Of a stretch of DNA of 64,000 nucleotides, positions 43,446 through 52,222 are shown piece after piece (position 1 is the stretch's first letter; each line of letters starts with the position of its first letter). The notes under the pieces were generated by a model. The model was not told the DNA's origin and did not search any database. It worked only from the letters and a program-made list of their open reading frames with translations. A program made the position numbers and the translations under genes. This stretch comes from Solibacillus sp. FSL W7-1464 (GTDB lineage Bacteria > Bacillota > Bacilli > Bacillales_A > Planococcaceae), in NCBI RefSeq assembly GCF_038004425.1, contig NZ_JBBORC010000001.1, positions 2,953,001 through 3,017,000 on the forward strand, in the 5' to 3' direction.

Positions 43446-43937
43446 TTGTTGTATCAAAATCCGTTTGAACGCTTTGATGAGAGCCCTGAAGGACAACCAT
43501 TTCAACAACAGTTTTTCCCAGCCCCACCAGGACCAGGCCCAGGAGGTTTCCCAGGAAGCCCGGGTGGATTCCCCGGATCTGGACCGGGATTCCCTGGAGG
43601 TTTCCCAGGTGGCGGCGGCCCCGGCGGCTTCCCTGGAAGTCCCGGAGGCGGATCTGGTGGAGGACCTGGAGGCAATACGCAAATGCCAATGGGACCACCC
43701 CCTAGTTTCACTCCGCAAATGCAGCAACTTTCCGCTAGCCATTCTCAGCAAGGTTCCAGTGGTATAAGACGCTGTATGTACCGCAATACGTTTATATGGC
43801 AAAGAAACGGTAGCAGCTTCTGGTTCTTCCCGACATTCGTTGCGCCAAATGTCATATTAGGCTTTAGATGGAGTCGTTTCGGCTGGATATTCAGTTCCGT
43901 TAACCGAAATTCAATACTGACTTTCCAATGCTTCTAA
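43446..43937 (+). CDS. collagen-like Gly/Pro-rich protein with conserved aromatic C-terminus
   Basis: A 163-aa protein in three parts: an N-terminus (LYQNPFERFDESPEGQP), a Gly-Pro-Phe-rich repeat (about residues 26-78, built from GGFPGSP/GFPGG units) and a C-terminal Trp/Phe/Arg-rich region (RRCMYRNTFIWQRNG, SSFWFFPTFVAPNV, GFRWSRFGWIF). There is no signal peptide. A TTG start at 43446 or 43449 follows AGAAGG. The repeat is GC-rich against AT-rich surroundings. Gly-rich proteins of this type occur on Bacillales spores, but a coat role is inference. The repeat is not a strict Gly-X-Y collagen repeat. A strong terminator follows. Confidence 0.65.
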   Translation: MLYQNPFERFDESPEGQPFQQQFFPAPPGPGPGGFPGSPGGFPGSGPGFPGGFPGGGGPGGFPGSPGGGSGGGPGGNTQMPMGPPPSFTPQMQQLSASHSQQGSSGIRRCMYRNTFIWQRNGSSFWFFPTFVAPNVILGFRWSRFGWIFSSVNRNSILTFQCF

Positions 43938-43946
43938 CCTAAATAT

Positions 43947-43993
43947 AAAAGCTCTTATGCGGCAGTGTTCATTACTGTGCCATAAGAGCTTTT
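43947..43993 (+). terminator. terminator after the collagen-like gene
   Basis: AAAAGCTCTTATG (43947-43959) pairs with CATAAGAGCTTTT (43981-43993), with an inner GCAGT/ACTGT stem. Confidence 0.88.
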
Positions 43994-44135
43994 ACTTATT
44001 ATGCTGCTTCTTTGCTGTTTTACTTACCTGTATTTTTTCATAGCAGAGCGTGTAATTGGCTGAGCGACTAATAGCTCAATTCAGGACAAACTCTTCCTGT
44101 TGTTTTCATCTCACGGTCAACTTCAGCAACAGAAA

Positions 44136-44162
44136 AAGCAATGACAATAATCGCCATTGCTT
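44136..44162 (-). terminator. terminator of the PPOX gene pair
   Basis: AAGCAATG (44136-44143) pairs with CATTGCTT (44155-44162); minus strand continues TTTCTGTTG. Confidence 0.75.
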
Positions 44163-44189
44163 CGCTGACTTCGTAAATAAATTAAAAGG

Positions 44190-44594
44190 TTACAGCTTCA
44201 GTTCCTGTGGTTCACCATCATTCATTAATTTGATTGTGATTGGATCAAATTGAAGTGTCACCATATCCCCGTCTTCTGAAGTAAAAACATCTTTAAAGAA
44301 GTTTGTGATTTTCAACTTCAATGTATCATCCTTTACTTCGCTCAATTTTGCTGTAATTTCTAAATACGGGGCATGAAGATCTTCCTTAGTATAGCCCAGT
44401 AAAATATGTGTATAAGGATTTTCATTCAGATCGTACACTTTTTGAGAGTCTTCGGTTGTTGTCGCATAGAGCGTAAAATTTTCATTAGTAAATGTCATGT
44501 AGCGGACATAAGGGTGGCGTCCATTTAATGTAGCCATTGTCCCAATTTTATGGTCTTTAATAATTGAAAGTACTTTTTCTTTTAGTGTTTCCAT
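44190..44594 (-). CDS. pyridoxamine-phosphate-oxidase-like FMN protein
   Basis: A 134-aa split-barrel flavin-binding fold protein, general stress protein 26 type. Landmarks are IGTMATLNGRHPYVRYMTFTNENFTLYATTTEDSQKVYDL and HILLGYT. The family binds FMN or related flavins; the reaction is unknown. It lies 13 bp after a paralogue of almost the same size, and both share the MAT-x-NG-x-P-x-x-RYMTF core, so this is a tandem duplication within one operon. Confidence 0.8.
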   Translation of the reverse strand: METLKEKVLSIIKDHKIGTMATLNGRHPYVRYMTFTNENFTLYATTTEDSQKVYDLNENPYTHILLGYTKEDLHAPYLEITAKLSEVKDDTLKLKITNFFKDVFTSEDGDMVTLQFDPITIKLMNDGEPQELKL

Positions 44595-44607
44595 TACGCT
44601 GCCTCCC

Positions 44608-45015
44608 TTAGTATAGTTGAATCTCTTCCTGGTTTTTTCCGTTTTTATTCATAATTCTCATTCGTGTCGGCGTAACTTGAATTAGCACAAAGTTTCCGTC
44701 CGCATGCTCCGGATATTTTTCAAGCAGCTGCTGCTTCACAACATCATTTAATGTTGTCGCCGCATTGCCTTCGATCTCCAGAAACGTTTCAAGTATTCCT
44801 TCGCCTTCATACCCTAATAAAATATGGGTACCGCCATATTCCGTAATTTCACGCACTACTTCCGAATCTTCCTGTGCCACCGTATACAGTTTCGACTCTA
44901 CGTAGTCGAATGTCATATAGCGTGAGTTCGGTACACCGTTATTATTTGTGGCCATAACGCCAATGCTGTTTTCATTTAAAATTTGCAATGCAATTTCTTT
45001 ATTGCTTTTACTCAT
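44608..45015 (-). CDS. pyridoxamine-phosphate-oxidase-like FMN protein (upstream paralogue)
   Basis: A 135-aa paralogue of the gene downstream. Core: IGVMATNNNGVPNSRYMTFDYVESKLYTVAQEDSEVVREI then HILLGYEGEGILETFLEIEG. Same split-barrel FMN-binding fold, unknown reaction, probably stress-related. GGAGG lies upstream of ATG 45015. Two non-identical copies in tandem could form homo- or heterodimers. Confidence 0.8.
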   Translation of the reverse strand: MSKSNKEIALQILNENSIGVMATNNNGVPNSRYMTFDYVESKLYTVAQEDSEVVREITEYGGTHILLGYEGEGILETFLEIEGNAATTLNDVVKQQLLEKYPEHADGNFVLIQVTPTRMRIMNKNGKNQEEIQLY

Positions 45016-45366
45016 ATTTTCACTCCTCCGGTAATTTAAGTTCCATCATTCGTGAGATGAGAAGCACGTCCAACCGTATGTAATTCCAAATCAATGGGTA
45101 AACCGCTGTTGTGCTGATGCTTTTATAATTCCCTTAATAAATTTAAATAAAACAATTTTTCACCTATTTAACTTGGCAAATAACCTTTTAACCTTCCACC
45201 ATTCAGAAAATCTCAATTAAAAATTCCTCTCCCTCAATCATGTGAACTGTAAAAAATTAAAAGTTATAGGGATATTTGTTTGAATATTAAAAAAATTGTA
45301 GATAAAATGAAATTGGAATAGATATCCTTTATTCTGCATGAAAACTATATGTAAGGAGGACATTGA
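45016..45366. other. AT-rich intergenic region before the ABC operon
   Basis: A 351-bp gap between divergent genes. A possible plus-strand promoter is TTGTAG-17-TAGATA just before the binding-protein gene, whose ribosome site is AAGGAGG. I see no Fur box, riboswitch or repeat here. Confidence 0.4.
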
Positions 45367-46455
45367 ATGAAAAGATTTACTTGGCTTTCTCTTATTCTTA
45401 CAGCTCTTTTATTAGTTTTGGCTGCGTGCGGCGACTCCGAAGAGACGACAAATGATTCAACTCAAGGCGATAGCGGCACGACAGAAGGGACAGAAGAAAA
45501 TGCTTCCGGCAAGCTCGTCATTTACACAGGGCGTGACGAAAACATGGTACAGGGTGTTATTGAAAAGTTTAATGAGCGTTACCCGGATATCGAAGTGGAA
45601 TATATGACAATGGGTGCACAGCAGATTTTAGAGCGTGTGCGTGGTGAAAAAGCCAATCCGCAAGGTGATTTCTGGTGGGGCGGTACACAGTCAGCGATGA
45701 TGGTTGCCGCAAATGAAGATTTACTTTTACAGTGGGATCCTTCATTTGTCGATTCCATTGACCCTCTTCACAAAGATGAAGAAAATCGCTGGGTCGGTGA
45801 AATGCTGTTACCTGAAGTCATTATGATTAACAGTGATGTCATGTCACCGGAAGAAGGTCCACAGGATTGGGATGATTTACTTGATCCGAAGTGGAAAGAT
45901 GAAATTTTAATTCGCGGAGTTCTTGCTTCGGGAACGATGCGCACAATCTATTCTTCTATGATTTTCCGTCAGGGTGCCGATGATCCGTCAAAAGGCTATG
46001 ACTGGCTGATGCAACTTGATGCGAATACGAAAGAATATACACAGGATCCTAACGCATTGTATTTAAAACTGGCACGCCAGGAAGGTTCAATTTCTTTATG
46101 GAACCTGCAAGATATTTTACTGAAAAAGCATACAACGGATTACACGTTTGATTTTATTTATCCGGAAAGCGGTGCACCGATCTTAGTCGATGCAGTAGGT
46201 ATCGTAAACAATGCTAAAAATGAAGCGAACGCTAAATTATTTATGGAATTCCTGTTCGATCAGGAGACAATGGTAGAGCTTTCTAAAGAGTATTACCAAA
46301 TTCCAACACGTACGGATATTGCGGCGGATGCAATGCCGGACTGGTATAAAGACTTGGATTTAAAACCATTGGATATCGATTGGCAAGTAATGGCCGATAA
46401 AGAAGCGGAATGGATGGAGTATTGGGATACAAATATTAAAGGAAAAGGCAAATAG
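45367..46455 (+). CDS. ABC importer, periplasmic-type binding lipoprotein (Fe3+/phosphonate-like class)
   Basis: A 362-aa binding lipoprotein: lipobox LAAC at residues 18-21, then an acidic Thr/Ser/Gly linker (about 22-46), then the type-II binding fold starting LVIYTGRDENMVQGVIEKFNERYP. FWWGG near residue 97 and the late YYQIPTR are shared with AfuA/FbpA, PhnS and related binders. It heads an operon with one ATPase and one fused permease. Substrates for this class include ferric iron, 2-aminoethylphosphonate and polyamines. No Fur box is visible upstream, which argues mildly against iron. Confidence 0.8.
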   Translation: MKRFTWLSLILTALLLVLAACGDSEETTNDSTQGDSGTTEGTEENASGKLVIYTGRDENMVQGVIEKFNERYPDIEVEYMTMGAQQILERVRGEKANPQGDFWWGGTQSAMMVAANEDLLLQWDPSFVDSIDPLHKDEENRWVGEMLLPEVIMINSDVMSPEEGPQDWDDLLDPKWKDEILIRGVLASGTMRTIYSSMIFRQGADDPSKGYDWLMQLDANTKEYTQDPNALYLKLARQEGSISLWNLQDILLKKHTTDYTFDFIYPESGAPILVDAVGIVNNAKNEANAKLFMEFLFDQETMVELSKEYYQIPTRTDIAADAMPDWYKDLDLKPLDIDWQVMADKEAEWMEYWDTNIKGKGK

Positions 46456-46468
46456 TAGTTATATGACA

Positions 46469-46496
46469 GACCTCTGAATCAAGAGGTCTTTCTTTT
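46469..46496 (+). terminator. intra-operon attenuating terminator
   Basis: AGACCTCT (46469-46476) pairs with AGAGGTCT (46482-46489), then TTCTTTTCC. It lies between the binding-protein gene and the ATPase gene, so it probably lowers transporter-gene expression relative to the binding protein. Confidence 0.75.
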
Positions 46497-46529
46497 CCTA
46501 ATTTGTCGGTATGAAGGGAGTTGGATTGG

Positions 46530-47600
46530 ATGAAAGCTGTTCGTATTAACGACGTTTCAAAAAAATTCGGTGATGTCGTGAGCGTCAAAGATTTAGAGCT
46601 GGATATAAAATCGGGTGAATTTTTTACATTTCTAGGTCCGAGTGGGTGTGGCAAAACAACAACATTACGGATGATTGCCGGATTTTACTACCCTTCTCAA
46701 GGTAAAATTTACTTTGACAATCAGGATGTCACAACATTGCAGCCTAATAAACGGAATATTGGAATGGTGTTTCAAAACTATGCACTCTTCCCGCATATGA
46801 CAGTCAATGAAAATATTGCATTCGGTCTGGAGATCCGGAAATATGATAGAAAAACGATCAAAGAAAAGGTTGACCGGATACGCGAGCTTGTTCATCTAGG
46901 TCCATATGGCTCACGCAAAATCAATGAATTATCGGGTGGTCAGCAGCAGCGTGTTGCTTTGGCACGTGCGCTTGTCATTGAACCTGACATTTTGCTTCTG
47001 GATGAGCCATTATCCAATTTGGATGCAAAATTACGTGAGGAAACGCGGATTGAAATCAAACGGATTCAGTCGGAACTGGGTGTGACGACAATTTACGTTA
47101 CCCATGACCAGACTGAGGCGATGGCAATGTCCGACCGGATTATGGTAATGGAGCATGGCGTCGTCAAACAAATCGGTACGCCACAGGAAATTTACCATCG
47201 GCCAAACAACCGCTTTGTCGCTACTTTTATCGGAGAGACAAACTTGCTTACGATGAAAGTAAAATCGATTGAAGACAATATGATTACCGTTACAAATGAT
47301 AAAGGACTTGAACTGCAAGGCCTGACAGAAAACTTGGCAGCGGGTCTTCAAGTAGCAATCGGAGACGAAATTTATGTATCCGTCCGTCCTGAAGCATTTG
47401 AAAGCGGTCCTGGTGAAAACACCGTTACAGGTATCGTCGAGCTGATCGAATTTACCGGAATCAGCGTAAATTACTTTATCAAATGGAATGATACTACATT
47501 AAAAGCAATGATTATTAGTCGGGGTACTGCAATACTGCAAGCTGGCGATATGATTGAACTACATATCCCGAAACAAAATATTTATTTCCTAGGAGAATAA
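46530..47600 (+). CDS. ABC importer ATPase (FbpC/PotA-like)
   Basis: A 356-aa ATPase: Walker A GPSGCGKTTT (about residue 36), Q-loop FQNYALFPHM, signature LSGGQQQRVALARAL, Walker B ILLLDEPLSNLDAKLRE and switch His in YVTHDQTEAMAMSD. The C-terminal TOBE-type domain (about 275-356: DEIYVSVRPEAFESG) is usual for MalK/PotA/FbpC importers. I start at ATG 46530, 9 bases past GGGAG, not at TTG 46521. It is followed 15 bp later by the permease gene. Confidence 0.88.
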   Translation: MKAVRINDVSKKFGDVVSVKDLELDIKSGEFFTFLGPSGCGKTTTLRMIAGFYYPSQGKIYFDNQDVTTLQPNKRNIGMVFQNYALFPHMTVNENIAFGLEIRKYDRKTIKEKVDRIRELVHLGPYGSRKINELSGGQQQRVALARALVIEPDILLLDEPLSNLDAKLREETRIEIKRIQSELGVTTIYVTHDQTEAMAMSDRIMVMEHGVVKQIGTPQEIYHRPNNRFVATFIGETNLLTMKVKSIEDNMITVTNDKGLELQGLTENLAAGLQVAIGDEIYVSVRPEAFESGPGENTVTGIVELIEFTGISVNYFIKWNDTTLKAMIISRGTAILQAGDMIELHIPKQNIYFLGE

Positions 47601-47615
47601 GAGAGGAGGCACACA

Positions 47616-49337
47616 ATGAGCAAAAAATCCGTTGACACATACGAAGCGAGTTGGTGGTCTCGTCTTACACAATCACGCTATTTTGTCTATATTCTTATCT
47701 CCCCGCTGTTTTTAATATTGTTTGCCTATGTTATTTATCCATTTTACTCAACGTTTATTCAGAGTTTTGCCGGAGACAATCAGCTGGCAAACTATCAGAA
47801 GTTTTTCAGTTTAGAAAGTACAGCCAATCTGGAGGCACTTTGGAACAGCTTTTATATATCGATCATCAGTGTCATCTGCTGTGCTGTTGTCGGGGTCATG
47901 ATGGCCTTTTTACTGGAACGCTATGACTTTCCGGGTCGCCGTCTTCTCTCTGTTTTAGTACTTGTCCCGATGGCATTGCCCCCCTTGGTCGGAGTTTTAT
48001 CCTTTACATTTTTATATGGTGAAAGCGGCATCTTCCCGCGCTTATTCCAGCAGATGTTTCAATTGGAAGATGTTCCGTTTGCATTAAAAGGGATTTGGGG
48101 TGTCATTGTTGTTCATACGTTTACGATGTATACGTACTTCTATTTGACCGCTTCTGCAGCTATTAAAGGGCTTGATCCTTCTTTGGAAGAAGCCGCAACC
48201 AGCCTGGGAGCAAGCAGGATACGCGTTTGGCGGAAGATTATTTTGCCGATGCTTACCCCATCTTTAATCGCATCTTCCCTCCTCGTTTTCATGGTGTCGA
48301 TGGCATCCTATACAGCGCCACTCATGTTCGGGGTTGAACGTACAATGACGATGCAAATTTATTTATCACGGACAAACGGCAATTTGGATATGGCGGCAAC
48401 GCAGTCGACCATTTTATCATTCGTGTCCATTACCTTTTTGCTTATTATGCGCTGGTATCAAAACCGACGTAACTATCAGAATTTAAGTAAAGGGATCAGT
48501 GTTCACCGTTCGGAAGTGAGCTCGAAGCCTTTGAAGTATTTAGCGGTTACACTTTCCTTCATCGGAACGCTAATTTTAATCTTGCCGATTTTAGTGCTGA
48601 TTTTAATTTCATTTTCAAAAGACGGTGCCTGGACAATTCAGATTCTGCCGACCGAATATACGCTTGATCATTATAAAGCGCTATTTACGGATGAACGCAC
48701 ATGGCGGCCAATTTGGAACTCGCTGCAAATGGGCTTCATCGCAACAGTCGGCAATATTATATTCGGTGTTGCTGCTGCTTATGCGATGGTCAGACTTAGC
48801 TTCAAAGGAAAAACAGCACTCGATATTCTAATTACGATCCCGTGGGCATTGCCGGGTACAGTTGTAGCTGTTAACTTAATCGCTGCGTTTTCCACGGAAA
48901 GCGTATTTACATTCAATCAAGTATTGATCGGTTCATTCTGGATTTTACCGCTTGCGTATTTTATCCGGCATTTGCCGCTTGTCTTCAGGTCAACATCCGC
49001 GTCCCTCATGCAGTTGGATCAGTCCGTGGAAGAGGCTTCGCGAAGTTTAGGGGCCTCGTGGTGGTATACATTCAGAAGAATTGTCATCCCGCTTACTTTA
49101 TCTGGCGTTCTAGCCGGGACATTGCTCGCTTTTGTGCAAAGTATCGGGGAGTTCGTCGCATCGATTTTGATTTATAATACATCAACGATTCCTCTGTCGG
49201 TTGCCATATTCCAGAAGCTGTATGCCTTCAAGTTCGGTACAGCATGCGCATATGGTGTGCTGCAGATCATTTTAATCCTCATTGTCCTGATCATTTCAGA
49301 ACGTTTATCAAAAGGCTCTGCAGGGAGCGCTATTTAA
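47616..49337 (+). CDS. ABC importer permease, two domains fused (FbpB-like)
   Basis: A 573-aa permease with two complete binding-protein-dependent transport domains and about 12 membrane helices. Two EAA loops confirm the internal duplication: EEAATSLGASRIRVWRKIILPML (about residue 192) and EEASRSLGASWWYTFRRIVIPLT (about residue 477). The fused arrangement is typical of ferric-iron (FbpB/AfuB) and some phosphonate transporters, so one gene provides both halves of the channel. GAGAGGAGG precedes ATG 47616. The operon ends at a strong terminator. Confidence 0.88.
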   Translation: MSKKSVDTYEASWWSRLTQSRYFVYILISPLFLILFAYVIYPFYSTFIQSFAGDNQLANYQKFFSLESTANLEALWNSFYISIISVICCAVVGVMMAFLLERYDFPGRRLLSVLVLVPMALPPLVGVLSFTFLYGESGIFPRLFQQMFQLEDVPFALKGIWGVIVVHTFTMYTYFYLTASAAIKGLDPSLEEAATSLGASRIRVWRKIILPMLTPSLIASSLLVFMVSMASYTAPLMFGVERTMTMQIYLSRTNGNLDMAATQSTILSFVSITFLLIMRWYQNRRNYQNLSKGISVHRSEVSSKPLKYLAVTLSFIGTLILILPILVLILISFSKDGAWTIQILPTEYTLDHYKALFTDERTWRPIWNSLQMGFIATVGNIIFGVAAAYAMVRLSFKGKTALDILITIPWALPGTVVAVNLIAAFSTESVFTFNQVLIGSFWILPLAYFIRHLPLVFRSTSASLMQLDQSVEEASRSLGASWWYTFRRIVIPLTLSGVLAGTLLAFVQSIGEFVASILIYNTSTIPLSVAIFQKLYAFKFGTACAYGVLQIILILIVLIISERLSKGSAGSAI

Positions 49338-49338
49338 C

Positions 49339-49380
49339 GCAAAAAAAGTAAAAGCAGAAAAACTGCTTTTACTTTTTTGC
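49339..49380. terminator. bidirectional terminator between the ABC operon and the GNAT gene
   Basis: GCAAAAAAAGTAAAAGCAG (49339-49357) pairs with 49363-49380 over about 18 bp; T-runs on both strands. Confidence 0.9.
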
Positions 49381-49381
49381 G

Positions 49382-49882
49382 TTATAGCTCTTTTACCATC
49401 CATACTTGATCATAGTAGCTGCCTTCAACCTTCAGGGCACGCTCTTCCTTTGCAAATCGCTTAAATCCTAGTGATTCGTAAAGAGAGATTGCCTGTTCAT
49501 TTGTAGACTCGACAGTTAAATGCAGCTGTTCAAGACCATCATTTTCTCTTAATAGGCGCAACAGTTCTTCTATCATATCCCGCGCTACGCCTTTTCCTCT
49601 GGATTCAGGCATAACATAGAGTCCGACAAGAACACCTTTATGATTCAGTTTTGCACCCGTTTCTCTTTTAAATGTCGCAATTCCGATCAGCTCGTTCTCT
49701 TCAAATGCCCCAAGCGTAAATATATCGGCTTGCGGACGAAGACGCTGTTCAATTTCCGGGACCGTATAATTGTTCTCATGTTCAAAAGACGAGCTAAATG
49801 ATGTTGGAGAATGTAAAAGCCCGTGTAATCTAACGTGTTTATATTGTTCTGCATCTTTATAACCTAATATTCGAATGTTCAT
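49382..49882 (-). CDS. GNAT-family N-acetyltransferase
   Basis: A 166-aa GNAT fold protein. The acetyl-CoA-binding loop is the motif-A segment LYVMPESRGKGVARDMIEELLRL (about residues 89-111; R/Q-x-x-G-x-G/A type), followed by HLTVESTNEQAISLYESLGFKRF. The acceptor substrate is unknown; the form resembles protein-alanine or small-molecule acetyltransferases. GAGGTGAAAAG precedes ATG 49882. Single gene. Confidence 0.85.
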   Translation of the reverse strand: MNIRILGYKDAEQYKHVRLHGLLHSPTSFSSSFEHENNYTVPEIEQRLRPQADIFTLGAFEENELIGIATFKRETGAKLNHKGVLVGLYVMPESRGKGVARDMIEELLRLLRENDGLEQLHLTVESTNEQAISLYESLGFKRFAKEERALKVEGSYYDQVWMVKEL

Positions 49883-49940
49883 CTTTTCACCTCATAACAT
49901 TGCGTTCTATAATCTATACCCGGTTTCTTAATCTTTTACA

Positions 49941-50957
49941 CTATTTCTCTATTATCACTAACTCTATTTCGCTACGTAATTGCGCTGGCGTATCTGCATA
50001 AACCCCAATATACTTTGCCTTTTTTTCAAATCCGCCTACTATTTGAATTGTCTGCAATTCTTTCAACTCAAGAATAAAATCGGGCTGTTCCTCTGTATTG
50101 CCTAACACTTTAAAATGATAAATCTTTTCATCTTGTAGGGACGTATGCAGTTGCGAAATATTTTTCAGCTCAATTTTTGTTTGTTTCAATAAGCCGTTGG
50201 AAAGATATAAATTTCCGTTTTCAATACGGACTGGATTTAGTACTAATGCACGCGAATCTGCCAGCAAGAATAGTAGTCCATAAAGTGAAAGAACTGAATG
50301 GCCCCAAGCCAGAATCGGCATACGGTCATGGAAAAACCAATGGAACGCGATCGCTTCAAATAATGCCGCATGGAAAATCATAAATAGCACAGGTACATAC
50401 ATCGTATTTTTATGAACGGTATATCCGTCCGGCTGTTTTTTCTTCCAGCTGCAAAACGCATAATAAAAAACAAGTATCTCCTGGCAAAGTATTCTCATTA
50501 ATACGTTATCTTTCACTTTCTCTGCTACAATGCGAGGAAATGCGAAAATAAGTTGCTCCTGCTCTAATTTGACCGCCCGAATGATGCTCGGTAAATATTT
50601 TATGAAAACAAATAAAATGATTAATTCTACAAAAACCAATCCAACTTCTACAGCGATTGCAGAAAAAGTTATAAAACGAAAAGGCTCCATCAATCCATTA
50701 GGGATGACTAATCGAGCAAATAAAATACCCGCTGCCACAAAGACAACAAAATTTTTGACAGCCCATTTTCGTTTTTGCAGCAAAAGAAGCGCAGGTGCCA
50801 CCACTGCACAGTCAATTAGCGAACCGATGACCATTCCGCGGGCTTGCTCCTCTGAAAGTGCGGAAACAAACGACAACTGATAAACAACCATATTGACCAG
50901 TAAAATGACACTAGCGATCAGGAACCATTTATAATCAACCACTCTTTGAAAAACCAT
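49941..50957 (-). CDS. membrane protein of unknown function with a C-terminal PH-like region
   Basis: A 338-aa protein with about seven or eight membrane segments in the first 235 residues (WFLIASVILLVNMVVYQLSFV, VGLVFVELIILFVFIKYL, VPVLFMIFHAALFEAIAFHWFF). The final ~90 residues are soluble (NPVRIENGNLYLSNGLLKQTKIELKNISQL), resembling bacterial PH-like domains. I do not recognise the family. ATG 50957 follows AAGGGG at 6-base spacing; the longer frame from 51026 adds a hydrophilic tail and was not used. Confidence 0.6.
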   Translation of the reverse strand: MVFQRVVDYKWFLIASVILLVNMVVYQLSFVSALSEEQARGMVIGSLIDCAVVAPALLLLQKRKWAVKNFVVFVAAGILFARLVIPNGLMEPFRFITFSAIAVEVGLVFVELIILFVFIKYLPSIIRAVKLEQEQLIFAFPRIVAEKVKDNVLMRILCQEILVFYYAFCSWKKKQPDGYTVHKNTMYVPVLFMIFHAALFEAIAFHWFFHDRMPILAWGHSVLSLYGLLFLLADSRALVLNPVRIENGNLYLSNGLLKQTKIELKNISQLHTSLQDEKIYHFKVLGNTEEQPDFILELKELQTIQIVGGFEKKAKYIGVYADTPAQLRSEIELVIIEK

Positions 50958-51039
50958 CGCAATCCCCTTCCTTTCACGTATTGCATACATTTCCATAATA
51001 CTTCCATTATAAACGATTGTTCCCATTCCATCCTCTATA

Positions 51040-51071
51040 AAAAAGCGCAGAAGTTCAGGAAACTTCTGCGC
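51040..51071 (-). terminator. terminator of the siderophore-FNR gene group
   Basis: GCGCAGAAGTT (51045-51055) pairs with AACTTCTGCGC (51061-51071); minus strand continues TTTTTTATA. Confidence 0.87.
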
Positions 51072-51081
51072 AGTAATTATT

Positions 51082-52140
51082 CTATTTATCCGTATTCACG
51101 AGCATGTCCTTCATCAGTTCACGGTTGCGTTTTTCGAATACTTCATTATGCGAAGAAACTTTTGCGTACTGATCTGCTGCCGGTTCAAGGCTAATTTTGA
51201 TGGCGTTGATCGCATTGACCGCATCCTGGAATGTTCCGGTAATTAAATATACTTTGTTATCATATTTGGAAATATCGCCAACAGCATAAATCCCGTCAAC
51301 CGATGTCAGCCCTTTCCCGTCCGTCAAATAATAATAGTCATAGTCCTGATCTTTTTCCGGAGCAAGTGCCGCATCAAAAGAAAATGAAGAATCCCGGTCA
51401 TAGCCGTGGTTTACAAGGACATCATCCACCACGATTTCCGATGTTTCCTTTGTTACGACGTTTTCCAAAATGACTTCTTCTATTTTCGTCTTCGTTTCGT
51501 TCGCTACAAGTGTTTTAATCTGAGTATTTGTAATGATCGGGACGCCATTATCCTGTAAATGCCGGATTTGCGCTTCGTGCGCAGACAGCTTTTCGCCTCT
51601 GTAAATGACGGTAATCTGTTTGGCAATACCAATCAGATCCTTTGCCCAGTCAATCGCCGAGTTGCCGCCGCCTGAAATTAGCAGTGACTTGTCCTTAAAG
51701 CTTTGAATGCCTCGAATTGTATAATGCAAGTTCGATACTTCATACTTTTCCGCACCTTCAATATGCAATTTAATCGGGCTAATAATGCCTCCGCCTACTG
51801 CCACGATCACTTTTTTCGAATAGTGTTTTTCGCCTGAACCTGTCTCAATCACAAATAAATCTTCTTTTTTTGTGATGAAATCGACTTTTGTATTTAGACA
51901 TACGGTTGGCTTAAATGTCAGTCCCTGTTTGATGAGATTTTCAATAACCTGCTGCGCGGGTGTTGGAGGCATACCGCCGATATCCCAAATGATTTTTTCA
52001 GGATAAACGTGAAGCTTCCCGCCGAGCGTCGGCTGAAATTCAATAATTTTCGTTTTTAATTCTCTCAACCCTGCATAGAACGCACTGTATAATCCGCTAG
52101 GACCACCGCCAATTATCGTTACATCATAAATATCGTTCAT
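51082..52140 (-). CDS. ferredoxin-NADP+ reductase-like flavoprotein (YumC/YcgT type)
   Basis: A 352-aa thioredoxin-reductase-like FNR. FAD-binding motif VTIIGGGPSGLYSAFYAGL (residues 7-25), NADPH-binding motif SLLISGGGNSAIDWAKDL (about 155-172), and the C-terminal FAD motif IYAVGDISKYDNKVYLITGTFQDAVNAINAIK. It lacks the CxxC of thioredoxin reductases. ATG 52140 follows GGAG at 8 bases. It lies 82 bp after the siderophore ATPase, on the same strand and with no terminator in between, so it may reduce iron released from siderophores or supply ferredoxin for it; that link is inferred. Confidence 0.82.
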   Translation of the reverse strand: MNDIYDVTIIGGGPSGLYSAFYAGLRELKTKIIEFQPTLGGKLHVYPEKIIWDIGGMPPTPAQQVIENLIKQGLTFKPTVCLNTKVDFITKKEDLFVIETGSGEKHYSKKVIVAVGGGIISPIKLHIEGAEKYEVSNLHYTIRGIQSFKDKSLLISGGGNSAIDWAKDLIGIAKQITVIYRGEKLSAHEAQIRHLQDNGVPIITNTQIKTLVANETKTKIEEVILENVVTKETSEIVVDDVLVNHGYDRDSSFSFDAALAPEKDQDYDYYYLTDGKGLTSVDGIYAVGDISKYDNKVYLITGTFQDAVNAINAIKISLEPAADQYAKVSSHNEVFEKRNRELMKDMLVNTDK

Positions 52141-52222
52141 TCGAAACACTCCATTCATTTCATTTATCGGGCAATTACGCTTTTCGCGAAATTACAGCCG
52201 GATTCCATTGACTAAGTTGCAG

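Noticed and set aside
43386-43802. Long antisense frames opposite the collagen-like gene
   Set aside because: GGN/CCN repeats remove stop codons in all frames; these have no ribosome sites and give low-complexity products.
45203-45222. CodY-like sequence (TTCAGAAAAT) before the ABC operon
   Set aside because: Too many mismatches to the 15-bp CodY consensus to claim a site.
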